This document shows, in pieces, positions 49,470 through 58,556 of a stretch of 64,000 bases of DNA (the first letter of the stretch is position 1; the number at the start of each line of letters is the position of its first letter). The position numbers and the translations under genes are program-made. Source of the DNA: Ferrimonas aestuarii (GTDB taxonomy: Bacteria > Pseudomonadota > Gammaproteobacteria > Enterobacterales > Shewanellaceae); assembly GCF_005116665.1 (NCBI RefSeq), contig NZ_SWCJ01000012.1:62001-126000 (forward strand), read 5' to 3'. The notes under the pieces are model-generated. The model worked only from the letters and a program-made list of their open reading frames with translations. It made no database searches and had not been told where the DNA came from.

Positions 49470-49583
49470 AACACCTATATTAGTAGAAGCAACTTGTTGA
49501 TGGCCTACGCTTAGTTCTCATTGTCTGGAGGCTGAAGTGATGCCAAGTAGCAGAAAACAGAAAGTCTGATGCTAAGATGGCGG
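49470..49583 (+). mobile_element. Internally deleted RAYT derivative
   Basis: The first 100 bases match the left end and start of the RAYT gene (ACACCTATATTAGTAG; CTACGCTTAGTTCTCA; MPSSRKQKV then a stop, compared with MPKARKQQV in the intact gene). They are then joined directly to the right end (GCTAAGATGGCGGTCCGTAG). Almost all of the transposase is missing. It is MITE-like in form. Confidence 0.75.
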
Positions 49584-49616
49584 TCCGTAGTTCGATGCAA
49601 TATTGAATAGGGTTTT

Positions 49617-49765
49617 ATGGGGAGCGATACTTTAGAAGCGATGGACATTCTTGACAAGAACTATCAGAAGCAGATTGATATGGGAGTGCCTTATAAGGTT
49701 GCTTTCCCATTCCCCCCAGGAATTAAGTTTTCATCATGGATAAATCAACTATTAATAGTGTTTTA
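49617..49765 (+). CDS. Short orphan frame, unknown
   Basis: A 49-codon AT-rich frame beginning MGSDTLEAMDILDKNYQ and overlapping the next gene by 30 bases. Its hydrophobic final residues are shared in position with the start of the downstream gene. It may be the remnant of a longer protein cut by the RAYT derivative. Weak evidence. Confidence 0.35.
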
Positions 49766-50179
49766 AAAATTTACCTGTTTCCTACGAGATTAGTGCAAGT
49801 GGTGACGGCTTACGGTTGGTTTTTATCAACTAAGCCTGCACTTGGTGGTAGCTTAGGTTTTTCGAGTGTGGTTTTGGCTACGCAGATTAATGTCGTTATT
49901 CACCTATTGCTTGCTTGCATAGGGGTCAGTTACTGGGAGTTGTGCAGCGCAAACAGTGAAGTAAAACCAATTGTGCCATACATGTTCATTAACTCGGTCA
50001 TTTGGTGGCCGTTAGTTAGTAAATATGTCCATACTGATAAGTGTGTGAAAGACCTAAACTTTACTTATAGTTCTGTTACTAGGAAGCTACTTAGTTTAAT
50101 TGGATTTTTTCTATTTATAGTTGGCATGCCAACTTTAAATTACTATGTAGCAATGCTCACGCTAGAACCTTGGTATTAA
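49736..50179 (+). CDS. Orphan membrane protein, unknown
   Basis: A 147-residue protein with three to four hydrophobic segments (GFSSVVLATQINVVIHLLLACIG region; PYMFINSVIWWPLV; LLSLIGFFLFIVGMPTLNYYVAML). The gene is AT-rich and lies behind the RAYT derivative. A degenerate left REP half (CCAAGGATATTCA) follows its stop. No family is recognised; the layout parallels the first orphan unit. Confidence 0.55.
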   Translation: MDKSTINSVLKIYLFPTRLVQVVTAYGWFLSTKPALGGSLGFSSVVLATQINVVIHLLLACIGVSYWELCSANSEVKPIVPYMFINSVIWWPLVSKYVHTDKCVKDLNFTYSSVTRKLLSLIGFFLFIVGMPTLNYYVAMLTLEPWY

Positions 50180-50645
50180 AAACACCCAAGGATATTCAAA
50201 TAAATGCTTCTGGTGGCAGGCATGTGAGCGATAGCAATTATAACATACCCACGTCCATTTCATTGGGGCGAGAATACTGTAAACCTGACCTGTTTTAGCG
50301 AACTCTCAACAGCAGTTAGACTGACGCATCGCAATAGGAACATCCACTTACAATACGCTGGAAAGTGCGTGTCTAAATGCTGAGCTCCCACCATACTGCA
50401 TCCGTAGTTTTTCCTTCAAATATCTGGTGATATGCTCCTTCTGAAAGACCATGGAATCGCCATCTTATTTTTCAGTTTTTCACAGTAAAAAAATTCAAAA
50501 ACTCAAACTGATTTCAGTAAAACATGGCCTATACAGTGATCCTAAATCGGTTTTCTGGCCAATACCCCCAAAGGGGTATGCATGCGTTTTAATCCCCTCC
50601 TTATGATTCTTTCCGAAAGATAAAAAAAACCTCGGAGAGGATGAT
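50180..50645 (+). promoter_or_regulatory. Upstream region of nrfA
   Basis: This 466-base region joins the RAYT island to nrfA. The first 200 bases look like decayed REP material. The last 100 contain the NarP/NarL-type palindrome at 50563-50578 and A/T-rich stretches suited to a promoter. A weak dyad around CTGATTTCAG (about 50508) may be an FNR-type site but departs from consensus. Confidence 0.5.
50563..50578. promoter_or_regulatory. NarP/NarL 7-2-7 binding site
   Basis: TACCCCC-AA-AGGGGTA fits the inverted heptamer consensus TACYYMT-NN-AKRRGTA at all but one position. It lies 68 bases before the nrfA start. NarP and NarL activate nrf genes in response to nitrate and nitrite in enterobacteria, so the site has an obvious use here. 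Confidence 0.7.
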
Positions 50646-52010
50646 ATGAAACAACTGAATAAACTCGCTGTGGCCGTTGCCATCGCTGCCCTTAGTGGTT
50701 CAGCGTTGGCCAAAAACGCCCCTGAAGATGCGAATAACATCACCTGGAAGGAGAAGTACCCTGAGCAGTACGCTTCTTGGGCTTCTACCATTGAGTCCAC
50801 TGAGCAAGGTGACATTCTAGAGCACGATCCGATGATTGTGATTCTCTATGGCGGCTATGGTTTTGCTAAAGACTATAACAAGCCTCGTGGTCACCAGTTT
50901 GCGGTAGCGGATCTGACTCGAAGCCTGCGTACTGGCGGCCCAATGACCGATTCTGAAGGACCTATGCCAGCGTCTTGTTGGGGCTGTAAAACGCCGGATC
51001 TAGGCCGGATGTACGACAAGATTGGTGAAGGTAACTTTTCCGACAAGAAATGGGGCGCTACCGGTCACGAGATTGGCAATAACGTAGGCTGCGCCGATTG
51101 TCACGACGCCGAAACGGGCAAGCCAACTCCGGCGCGACCTTTCGCCATGCGCGGCTTTGCTGCTGCGGGTCAGAAGTTTGAAGATCAGGAGCCGAACATT
51201 CAGGCGGCCATGACCTGTGCCCAGTGCCACGTTGAGTACTATTTCGATGGTACTGACCATAAGAAGGTGAAGTTCCCTTGGAACGGTGGCCAGAATCCAG
51301 ATGCGATGCTGGCATACTACGACGCGCTGGATTTTAAAGATTGGACTCATAAGATCTCGAAAGCGCCAATGCTGAAAGCGCAGCACCCTGAGTGGGAAAC
51401 CTGGCAGCCAACGGCACACGCCGAGATGGACGTGACCTGCATCGACTGTCACATGCCAAAGGTTGAAAGCGCGTCTGGTAAAGAGTTCACCAAACACAAT
51501 GTTGGCAATGCCATCGACAACTTCGATGAGACTTGCTCTAACTGTCACGACAGCAAAGCTGAGCTGGTTGATACTCTGGCGGCAAGTAAGAAAGCGGTCC
51601 ATAAGGCACAGATAGCGGCTGAAGATGTCATCGTTAAGGCCCACTTTGAAGCGGGTGAGGCGTGGAAGGCTGGTGCCACCGAGTCTGAAATGAAGGGCGC
51701 ACTTAAGCTTATCCGCCATGCTCAGTGGTATTGGGATTACGCCATTGCCTCTCACGGCATTCACGCTCACAACCCCGATCTGGCACTGGAAGAGCTAGCT
51801 AAAGCCAAGAAGATTGGTAAAGAGGCCCGCGCGGCGCTTAAAACCGTATTGTCGAAGCATGGCGTTAGCAAAGTGAGCTTCCCCGATTATTCCACCAAGG
51901 CAAAAGCACAGGTGCTGGTTGGGCTGGACAAAGCCAAACTCGATGCACAGAAGAAAAAGTTCCTAGAGGAGCGGGTACAGAAGGAGTGGCCAATCAAAGT
52001 AGACTTTTAA
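50646..52010 (+). CDS. nrfA: Cytochrome c nitrite reductase, catalytic subunit NrfA
   Basis: A 454-residue periplasmic pentahaem enzyme that reduces nitrite to ammonia with six electrons. After a signal peptide (ALSGSALA), the active-site haem motif is CWGCK (Cys111-Lys115), followed by four CxxCH motifs: CADCH (149), CAQCH (191), CIDCH and CSNCH. All five are intact. A GGAGAGG site precedes the ATG. No nrfBCD or nrfH gene is adjacent, so electrons probably come from a quinol dehydrogenase encoded elsewhere (CymA in Shewanella-type bacteria). A terminator follows. Confidence 0.95.
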   Translation: MKQLNKLAVAVAIAALSGSALAKNAPEDANNITWKEKYPEQYASWASTIESTEQGDILEHDPMIVILYGGYGFAKDYNKPRGHQFAVADLTRSLRTGGPMTDSEGPMPASCWGCKTPDLGRMYDKIGEGNFSDKKWGATGHEIGNNVGCADCHDAETGKPTPARPFAMRGFAAAGQKFEDQEPNIQAAMTCAQCHVEYYFDGTDHKKVKFPWNGGQNPDAMLAYYDALDFKDWTHKISKAPMLKAQHPEWETWQPTAHAEMDVTCIDCHMPKVESASGKEFTKHNVGNAIDNFDETCSNCHDSKAELVDTLAASKKAVHKAQIAAEDVIVKAHFEAGEAWKAGATESEMKGALKLIRHAQWYWDYAIASHGIHAHNPDLALEELAKAKKIGKEARAALKTVLSKHGVSKVSFPDYSTKAKAQVLVGLDKAKLDAQKKKFLEERVQKEWPIKVDF

Positions 52011-52099
52011 TTTTTATCTCTCAAGCTTTCTACGCCCAGGCTACGGGCGGTCTCTCGGGCTGACATCCGATAGTTAAAAATTGGATAGATGCCATTTTC

Positions 52100-52134
52100 G
52101 CAGGAAGTTCCTACTGGGCCTTCCTGCTTTTTTT
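52100..52134 (+). terminator. Intrinsic terminator after nrfA
   Basis: GCAGGAAG and CTTCCTGC pair over 8 bp with a 12-base loop and are followed by seven Ts. Confidence 0.8.
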
Positions 52135-52161
52135 GCCTTGAGGTTTTTGACGGCGGCAGAG

Positions 52162-53601
52162 TTACTGCTTTGTGCCAAGGGGCTTTGATAACTGGTTTCG
52201 GATCAGTTCGCCCAAGGTTTTAATGGCGTTTAGTCTTGAGTGAGTTAGCTCGAACGATACGTTTAAACGAAAGCAGTGGTTATGAAAGTCGCCCGCAGAG
52301 AACATCTTGCCGGGAGTGATGCAGATGTTATATTCGAGTGCTCGCCGGTAAAGCTCAGTGGCATCGAAGCCAACGGGTAGCTCCAGCCATAAGAAGTAGC
52401 CGCCTTCGGTGCAATTGATGTTTACTTGCGCAGGCAGGTGGTTGCGCAGTGCTTGCCAAGTGGCAAATTTGCGCTGCTCTAAGGTTCGGCGCATCTGGCG
52501 CAGGTGCCGTTCGTAGTTGCGTGTGGAAAGGTAGGAGGCCAGCGTCATCTGAATTGGCGCGCTGGTGGAGAGTGTGCTCATCATCTGCAGTTTCTGAATG
52601 GGAACGGCCATTTTTCCTGCGGCCACCCAGCCAATTCGAAATCCGGCCACCAGTGACTTGGAAAAGGATGAGCAGTGCAGCGTCTTGCCGTGACTGTCGA
52701 AGGCCTTCGCAGGCAGAGGTTTATCGCTGCCGAAATAGAGCTCGTTATAGACATCGTCTTCAATCAGGTAAACGTCGTACTTTGCTAGCAGAGTCATTAG
52801 CCGCTGCTTTTTGCTCGCTGACAGAGTAAACCCCAATGGGTTTTGATGATTGGTCATTAACCAACATGCTTTAACAGGGTGGGATTGCAGCGCATTTTCA
52901 AGGGATTCCAGATCAATGCCGTCGGCGGGGTGAGTCCTGATGGACAGAGCTCTTAGATTCAACCTTTGCAATGACTGCAGTGCGCCATAAAACGTGGGAG
53001 ACTCCACCACCACCCAATCGCCGGGTTGAGTGACCGACTGCAGGCTTAAATTCAGTGCCTCCAACGCGCCGGTGGTAATCACAATCTCATCTGGATGCAC
53101 TGTCATTCCCTGAGCGGCATAACGCTTGGCGATGTGCTGCCGAAGCTCTAAGTTTCCCGGGGGTAGATTGTCCATGGCGCTGGAAGAGGGCAGGGTACGA
53201 GCGGTACTGATCAGCGATTTGTTGACGTGTTGACGAGGGTAGAGTGTGGGATCCGGGTGCACCTTGCCAAAGTCGATGATGCTGGGGGTTCGACTGGCTT
53301 GCAGCACTTCAAATACGAAATCGTTGATGTCCACAGATTCAGTTTTTTCAACCGGCTGATTGGCGGGCACTGAGTCACTGTTTTCCACCTTGGGGGCAAC
53401 CACGTAGCCAGATCGCGCCCGCGATATCACCCACCCTTGGCTTTCGAGTACCTGATAGGCGTGTACTACGGTCATCAGGCTAACGCCGCACCGCTCAGCT
53501 TGCTTTCGCAGGGAAGGGAGCTTCTCTCCAGGTTGCCATACTTCGTTTTGAATTTGGCTGCGGATCTGCTCTATCAGCTCCTCGTATTTTTTCACCGGCA
53601 T
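52162..53601 (-). CDS. MocR-type regulator (GntR HTH fused to aminotransferase fold)
   Basis: A 479-residue protein. Residues 1-70 are a GntR winged helix (PGEKLPSLRKQAERCGVSLM). Residues about 105-470 are a fold-type I aminotransferase domain with the PLP-binding lysine in SSFSKSLVAGFRIGW. MocR proteins use PLP with an amino compound as effector and usually regulate a divergent gene; the neighbour here is the peroxiredoxin-like gene 290 bases away. The effector is unknown. Confidence 0.88.
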   Translation of the reverse strand: MPVKKYEELIEQIRSQIQNEVWQPGEKLPSLRKQAERCGVSLMTVVHAYQVLESQGWVISRARSGYVVAPKVENSDSVPANQPVEKTESVDINDFVFEVLQASRTPSIIDFGKVHPDPTLYPRQHVNKSLISTARTLPSSSAMDNLPPGNLELRQHIAKRYAAQGMTVHPDEIVITTGALEALNLSLQSVTQPGDWVVVESPTFYGALQSLQRLNLRALSIRTHPADGIDLESLENALQSHPVKACWLMTNHQNPLGFTLSASKKQRLMTLLAKYDVYLIEDDVYNELYFGSDKPLPAKAFDSHGKTLHCSSFSKSLVAGFRIGWVAAGKMAVPIQKLQMMSTLSTSAPIQMTLASYLSTRNYERHLRQMRRTLEQRKFATWQALRNHLPAQVNINCTEGGYFLWLELPVGFDATELYRRALEYNICITPGKMFSAGDFHNHCFRLNVSFELTHSRLNAIKTLGELIRNQLSKPLGTKQ

Positions 53602-53890
53602 CAGCCTCTTATCATCACCTAGGGTAGCAAGTAACGGTAATCATATCAGCTCCATCTGTTATGCATAAATGGTCCAGTTTTGTATCTATTATGGTTTTGC
53701 GACTCACCCTACAATTTGAGTTGTTTATCCCCAGCTTTGATGTGGTTTTGCCATTGGCTGCTCGGTCATCTGAGTGGGGGAAACAAGTTCGCACCTTAAC
53801 CAGCGCAGTGGTTTCAGCTGATGCGAGAGGGCGACAAGTGATGCAGTGGCGGTGATTTCATCAGTGACAAACTGGGGGAAAGGCAAAGTG

Positions 53891-54418
53891 ATGATATCAA
53901 ACAAGGTGATCGGCGGGGCTCAGTTTCCTTGCATCGAGTTGCCAAAGCTGGGTGGCGGCAAGCTTAATCTTGGTGCCCCAGAGAAAAAGACCAACTGGAA
54001 AATGGTGGTGGTGTATCGGGGTGGGCACTGCCCGATGTGCACCCGTTATCTGAGAAAAATCGGCGAGGCCAAATCTGACTTTGCCAAGCTGGGCGTTGAT
54101 ATTGTCGCGACCTCAGCTGATGACGAGTCACAGGCGCTAGAGCACTTTATGCAGCTGAAAGTGAACTTCCCTGTGACCTATGGTTTGACCGTAGAGATGA
54201 TGCGGGAGCTGGGGCTGTATATCTCTCGACCCCTTTCGACCAGTGAGACCAATCATTTCTACTCTGAACCTGGGGTGTTCATTATTAATGAGCACAATGA
54301 GATTCAGATATTGGATATCTCCAATGGCCCCTTCGCTCGCCCTGAGATCGATGTGCTGTTGAGTGGCATCCATTTTATTCGAGATAAAAACTACCCGGTT
54401 CGGGGCACCTTTAATTAG
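53891..54418 (+). CDS. Peroxiredoxin-like (AhpC/TSA) protein
   Basis: A 175-residue thioredoxin-fold protein. The active-site region is VVVYRGGHCPMCTRYL with Cys47 and Cys50, the CxxC form of the AhpC/TSA-like group. A later PGVFIINEHNEIQ segment is typical. It probably reduces peroxides or thiols in the cytosol. The ATG at 53891 is preceded by GGGGGAAAGG. It is divergent from the MocR gene, which may control it. A 64-codon frame at 53661 in the gap looks non-coding. Confidence 0.8.
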   Translation: MISNKVIGGAQFPCIELPKLGGGKLNLGAPEKKTNWKMVVVYRGGHCPMCTRYLRKIGEAKSDFAKLGVDIVATSADDESQALEHFMQLKVNFPVTYGLTVEMMRELGLYISRPLSTSETNHFYSEPGVFIINEHNEIQILDISNGPFARPEIDVLLSGIHFIRDKNYPVRGTFN

Positions 54419-54533
54419 TTTGGGTTAGTGGAAGCGGGTAACGAACTTGAGAGTTCACTGGTAATGATATAATTTGTGCGGATAAATTGCTTTTATAACA
54501 GAGCATTACTGCTCGTTCAGACACAGGTGTCCT

Positions 54534-54764
54534 ATGGAAATTGAGTTTTTTTCCGCGTCTTTGATCAACCTAGCCATTAATCTGGGTTACTCCGTTATCG
54601 CCATTATTGTGAGTGTTTACGCGCTGTTTTGGGTTGATAAAAAACTGCTAAAAGGGATAGACATCGAAGCCGAGATTAAAGGTGGTAACGTTGCGGCGGC
54701 GATCTTTGCTTCGGCAATACTGATTTTTGTTGCCATTGTGATGGCCTTTGGCTTTAAAGGATGA
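54534..54764 (+). CDS. DUF350 membrane protein
   Basis: A 76-residue protein with two membrane segments (LINLAINLGYSVIAIIVSVYA; IFASAILIFVAIVMAF) and a G-N-V-A-A-A-I-F-A segment, which is the DUF350 signature. Such proteins are often encoded with transglutaminase-like and ATP-grasp-type genes. The stop overlaps the next start (ATGA), so the two are translated together. Confidence 0.82.
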   Translation: MEIEFFSASLINLAINLGYSVIAIIVSVYALFWVDKKLLKGIDIEAEIKGGNVAAAIFASAILIFVAIVMAFGFKG

Positions 54765-55600
54765 AGAAGTTTCTCGCCGCCCTGAAACGTCTGTTGATCA
54801 AGGTCGCTGTGTTCTCAGTGCTTATTTTTCTGGTGAATATTAAGGCGTTTTTCAAGGACAAAGACATTCGGGATGGCATTGAGGCTGAGGTCGCTCGGCT
54901 CGAGAGCAGAGACAATAACCCGCATCTTGGCAAGCAGTCCTTGGAGATTCTCTCCATTGGTCAGTCACTGTCTGATACCCAGATCAAAGGCATCTTAGAC
55001 AGAGCCCAGGGAAAAGGTGGGGCATTTACCTATTCCTATGCCAACACCGGCGTCTATACCATGTCCGCTCAGGGGATCAACAGCAAACACTATTTGGTGA
55101 ACTCCTACCTTGAAGGGTATGAACCTTTCGAAGTTGAGAACGTGATGATGCCGCTTTACGTTTTGGCACAACGTAAATCCTACATGCTCGACTCGGAGCA
55201 ATATGACGGCCGTGCCGAAGTGTGGCAGACCAGCCGGCAGGCATTTCTCTATCCAAGGGGCGATTGTGAAGATCATGCGTTGGCCTTGGCGGATTGGCTG
55301 ATTGCCATGAACGAAGATGCCAGAGTGGTGGTGGGCGATTATGACGGCGAAGGTCATGCATGGGTCGTTCTGTTCCGAGAGGGGAAAGAGTATCTCTTGG
55401 AAGCGACCCAAAAATCGGGCTTATCCCGGAGCACCCCGTATCCGATTGCCAAACTGTATCCAGATTATCACCCTAAATTTATGTTTAACCGCGAAGGGTT
55501 TTGGGAAAACAGCGGTTCCAAATACACCACCGCTTATTCCGGTGAACACTGGGTTAAAAAGAGCCATTACCGATATGGGATGGCCAATCGAAGTAGTTAA
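54761..55600 (+). CDS. Transglutaminase-like cysteine protease, membrane-anchored
   Basis: A 279-residue protein with an N-terminal membrane anchor (12-28) and a transglutaminase-like catalytic domain: Cys169 in YPRGDCEDHALA, His199 in GEGHAWVVL, and an acidic residue (Glu214) in YLLEAT. The family includes peptidases that process cell-wall or surface peptides. It overlaps the DUF350 gene by four bases, pointing to a joint role in the envelope. Substrate unknown. Confidence 0.8.
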   Translation: MKKFLAALKRLLIKVAVFSVLIFLVNIKAFFKDKDIRDGIEAEVARLESRDNNPHLGKQSLEILSIGQSLSDTQIKGILDRAQGKGGAFTYSYANTGVYTMSAQGINSKHYLVNSYLEGYEPFEVENVMMPLYVLAQRKSYMLDSEQYDGRAEVWQTSRQAFLYPRGDCEDHALALADWLIAMNEDARVVVGDYDGEGHAWVVLFREGKEYLLEATQKSGLSRSTPYPIAKLYPDYHPKFMFNREGFWENSGSKYTTAYSGEHWVKKSHYRYGMANRSS

Positions 55601-55792
55601 GGAAGAGCTTGCTACGCTCTCAAGTCATCGCGCTGAACAGGAATCGATAATCTCTGGGTAGCTGAGGTGGCTTCCTTACTATTAGATTACCTAGCTTCAT
55701 TCGACCCCAATATTGTTTCATTTCCCAGTCAGTTATGCCTTTGCCAAAATCGGGCGTTTTCAATTTTGATGGAGCGCTCTTTGGTGACTGAG

Positions 55793-56416
55793 ATGCAATT
55801 GATTTTGGTGCTTTGGCTGGTTGGTGTATTGACCGAAGCCATCACAGGCGCCTTGGCGGCGGGCCGTAACCGCATGGATCTGTTTGGCGTGGTCATGGTG
55901 GCCTGTTTTACAGCCATCGGCGGCGGCACCGTCCGTGATGTGCTTCTGGGTGGCTATCCACTGATCTGGGTTGCTCATCCTGAGTATCTGCTGGCGATCG
56001 CCATTACCGCGTTGCTGACGGTCGCCTGTGCTCCAGTGATGCGTTATCTCAGCCGCTTGTTTTTAACCCTAGATGCGCTGGGGCTCGCGGTGTTTTCCAT
56101 TATTGGTGTTCAGAAAGCCCTCTCCATGGGCTGCTCGCCAATGACGGCGATCGCGGCTGGGTTAATTACCGGCATTTTTGGTGGCATTTTGCGGGATCTA
56201 TTCTGCCAGCGAGTGCCGTTGGTGTTTCAAAAAGAGCTCTATGCCATTGTCTCTTTGGCTACCGCATCACTCTATATGGGGCTAACTCTGGTTGAGGTGT
56301 CAGAATGGGTAAAATTGCTTATCTGTTTGCCTCTAGGGTTTGGGTTTCGGCTGCTGGCGATTCGGTTTAGCTGGTCGGTGCCCACCTTTGATTACCAAGA
56401 GCAAACCGCTCATTAG
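55793..56416 (+). CDS. TRIC-type cation channel / UPF0126 protein (YadS-like)
   Basis: A 207-residue protein with six or seven membrane helices. Two inverted family repeats are visible as TAIGGGTVRDVLLGGYPLIW and ITGIFGGILRDLFCQRVPLVF, the glycine-rich G-G-x-x-R-D cores of prokaryotic TRIC channels. These form trimers that conduct monovalent cations. The ATG at 55793 gives the usual family length; longer readings up to 55667 add unlikely residues. Confidence 0.85.
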   Translation: MQLILVLWLVGVLTEAITGALAAGRNRMDLFGVVMVACFTAIGGGTVRDVLLGGYPLIWVAHPEYLLAIAITALLTVACAPVMRYLSRLFLTLDALGLAVFSIIGVQKALSMGCSPMTAIAAGLITGIFGGILRDLFCQRVPLVFQKELYAIVSLATASLYMGLTLVEVSEWVKLLICLPLGFGFRLLAIRFSWSVPTFDYQEQTAH

Positions 56417-56729
56417 TCGAGGCGCCATTGGGTGCCTTTGGGGCTTAAACGCCCTTCATTGGTGCCCAAAACCTGATTTTTGATCGATATTCGCATCTGA
56501 GAATTAGCTCGATTAACAATCGATGCCAACGATATAACACTTTGTATTTTAGAGGGTTTATTGTTGATTTTCTGCCAGTGACAGTATGACGCAGGGCGAA
56601 ATCCGATTACTATATAGCGACAAGATGTCGGAGCGCTAGCCTGAATTCCTCATTGCGGTTCGAGCTGGTTAGCACCAGTTTTGATCTGTAACTGTGGTTT
56701 TGCCCCACCTTCCGCCTTTGGATGCTCAT

Positions 56730-57068
56730 ATGACAATGTCCTTACCCATGAATGACCAGCAGCGAACCGATAAGCTTAGAAAGTTCGCCAAAATCTACCT
56801 GGCTGGCTCGGCAATGCCTTTTGTTATTGCACTGATTTCCACCAAAGAGAATACCGCATCCGCGCTGTTTACTTTATGGCCGCTGCTGACCATCTGGTAT
56901 TTTCTGGCTTACCGAGATCTTGCCAAGGGGTATCGCTGCGAAAGCACACGTTTTCTGGCTCTGCACTTCACCGTTGGCGGCTCATTGCAGGGGATTATGT
57001 ACGCCTGGTCCAAGCTGTTGTTGCTATTTATGGGATTGATGTTGGCGTTCGCCATGTTTGGTGGCTAA
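56730..57068 (+). CDS. Small membrane protein, unknown
   Basis: A 112-residue protein with three to four membrane segments (FAKIYLAGSAMPFVIALI; LFTLWPLLTIWYFLAY; LLLLFMGLMLAFAMFG). The start is uncertain among several ATGs (56730, 56736, 56748). No family is recognised. The 310 bases before it are AT-rich and without visible features except a GTTAGCACCAGTTTTG stretch. Confidence 0.55.
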   Translation: MTMSLPMNDQQRTDKLRKFAKIYLAGSAMPFVIALISTKENTASALFTLWPLLTIWYFLAYRDLAKGYRCESTRFLALHFTVGGSLQGIMYAWSKLLLLFMGLMLAFAMFGG

Positions 57069-57226
57069 GTCGAGAGAGTAAAGTGTCTACATCGTAATGG
57101 CCATAATATTACCTCTATTTTGGTAAAGGTGTTTTAATGGTGCGCTGGATTATCGCCTTGAGAGTAACAATGTAAGATTCGTTTCAGTTAACCAATTCTT
57201 GGTTTTTATTATTAAAGGAAACTGAA

Positions 57227-58378
57227 ATGAGCAACGTATTTTACATGCCTCCAATGACGCTAATGGGCAAGGGCGCAATCAAAAAGCTGGGTGCAGAGCT
57301 GCACGCCAGAGAGCTAAAGAACGCACTGATTGTTACCGATAAAGGTCTGGTGGATCTGAACTTAGTGGATGCGCTGACCGATGAGCTTGGTGCCGCAGGC
57401 ATCACCTACACCATCTTTGATGGCGTTAAGCCAAATCCGACTGAGCAAAACATTGAAGATGGCCTAGCCATGTTGAAAGCTGCAGAGTGCGATTTTGTGG
57501 TGTCCTTCGGTGGTGGCTCTTCCCACGACTGTGCCAAAGGCATCGCGCTGGTGGCAACCAATGGTGGCCACATTCGTGATTACTCAAAAGGCGTTCACAT
57601 CTCTAAAAAGCCGCAACTGCCGCTGGTTACCGTGAATACCACCGCGGGCACCGCTTCTGAGATGACCGTGTTTGCCATCGTTACCGATACTAAAGGCGAA
57701 ACCAAGTACCCAGTGGTTGATAAGAACATTCTACCAACCATCGCCGTGAACGATTCTGAATTGATGGTTGCCATGCCGAAGTTTTTGACGGCGGCAACGG
57801 GGATGGACGCACTGACTCACGCCGTTGAGGCTTATGTGTCTACCATTGCCACGCCGGTAACCGACGCTTCTGCCATCAAAGCCATCGAGCTGATTGCGCA
57901 GAACTTGGAAGCTGCCGTGGAAGATGGCCAAGACCGCGATGCCCGTGATGCGATGCAGTATGCGGAATACCTTGCTGGAATGGCGTTCTCCAACGCGTCT
58001 TTGGGCTACGTTCACTCCATGGCTCACCAGTTGGGCGGCGTGTACGATCTGGCTCATGGCCTGTGTAACGCCATCTTGCTGCCAGAGGTGTCACGCTTCA
58101 ATGCACTGGAAAAAGCCGAACGCTTTGCCGACATTGCCAAAGCCATGGGCGTTGATACTACCGGCCTGAATGTTCGTGAAGCGGCCGAAGCGGGCATTCG
58201 AGCCATTGAGGTTCTGTCTGCCAATGTGGGTACCGCTCAAAAGCTGGCGGATCTGGGCGTGAAGCAAGATAAGCTTGAGTTTATGGCCGTCAATGCCCTA
58301 AACGACGCGTGCTCGCTGACCAACCCGCGTAAAGCCTCTGTTGAAGAGATCGTTGGTATCTACAGCAAAGTGATGTAA
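57227..58378 (+). CDS. Iron-containing alcohol dehydrogenase
   Basis: A 383-residue group III alcohol dehydrogenase. The NAD-binding loop is SFGGGSSHDCAKG (93-105) and the metal ligands are Asp194, His198, His263 and His277, the last two in HSMAHQLGG and DLAHGLCNA. It is close in pattern to Zymomonas AdhB and E. coli YiaY/FucO, which interconvert alcohols and aldehydes with NAD. The start has AAAGGAAACTGAA. Well expressed codon use and a strong terminator suggest a fermentation or aldehyde-clearing enzyme. Confidence 0.92.
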   Translation: MSNVFYMPPMTLMGKGAIKKLGAELHARELKNALIVTDKGLVDLNLVDALTDELGAAGITYTIFDGVKPNPTEQNIEDGLAMLKAAECDFVVSFGGGSSHDCAKGIALVATNGGHIRDYSKGVHISKKPQLPLVTVNTTAGTASEMTVFAIVTDTKGETKYPVVDKNILPTIAVNDSELMVAMPKFLTAATGMDALTHAVEAYVSTIATPVTDASAIKAIELIAQNLEAAVEDGQDRDARDAMQYAEYLAGMAFSNASLGYVHSMAHQLGGVYDLAHGLCNAILLPEVSRFNALEKAERFADIAKAMGVDTTGLNVREAAEAGIRAIEVLSANVGTAQKLADLGVKQDKLEFMAVNALNDACSLTNPRKASVEEIVGIYSKVM

Positions 58379-58408
58379 TTGCCAATTACGATTGATTGTC
58401 TGAACTGG

Positions 58409-58430
58409 AAAAGCCGCATTAGCGGCTTTT
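58409..58430 (+). terminator. Intrinsic terminator after the alcohol dehydrogenase
   Basis: AAAAGCCGC and GCGGCTTTT form a perfect 9-bp stem with a 4-base loop, 30 bases after the stop. Confidence 0.88.
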
Positions 58431-58556
58431 CTTTTGCCTGTGGTTCGCTAGGGTCAAGTTGATATGGTCAAAAGCAAGCCAAGTGGCACGCTCATTCGTA
58501 TTAGTCCTAAGTGCGGGCGAATAGGGAGCCGCTGAGGCTGCACAGAGGAAAAGGCG

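Noticed and set aside
47520..49600. CRISPR array
   Set aside because: Repeats are few, of different lengths, unevenly spaced by whole genes, and match the RAYT element ends.
50500..50520. FNR box upstream of nrfA
   Set aside because: The dyad CTGATTTCAG departs from TTGATNNNNATCAA in spacing and bases; mentioned only as a weak possibility.
53661..53855. 64-codon frame between MocR and peroxiredoxin-like genes
   Set aside because: No ribosome site, odd composition, and it occupies the divergent promoter region.
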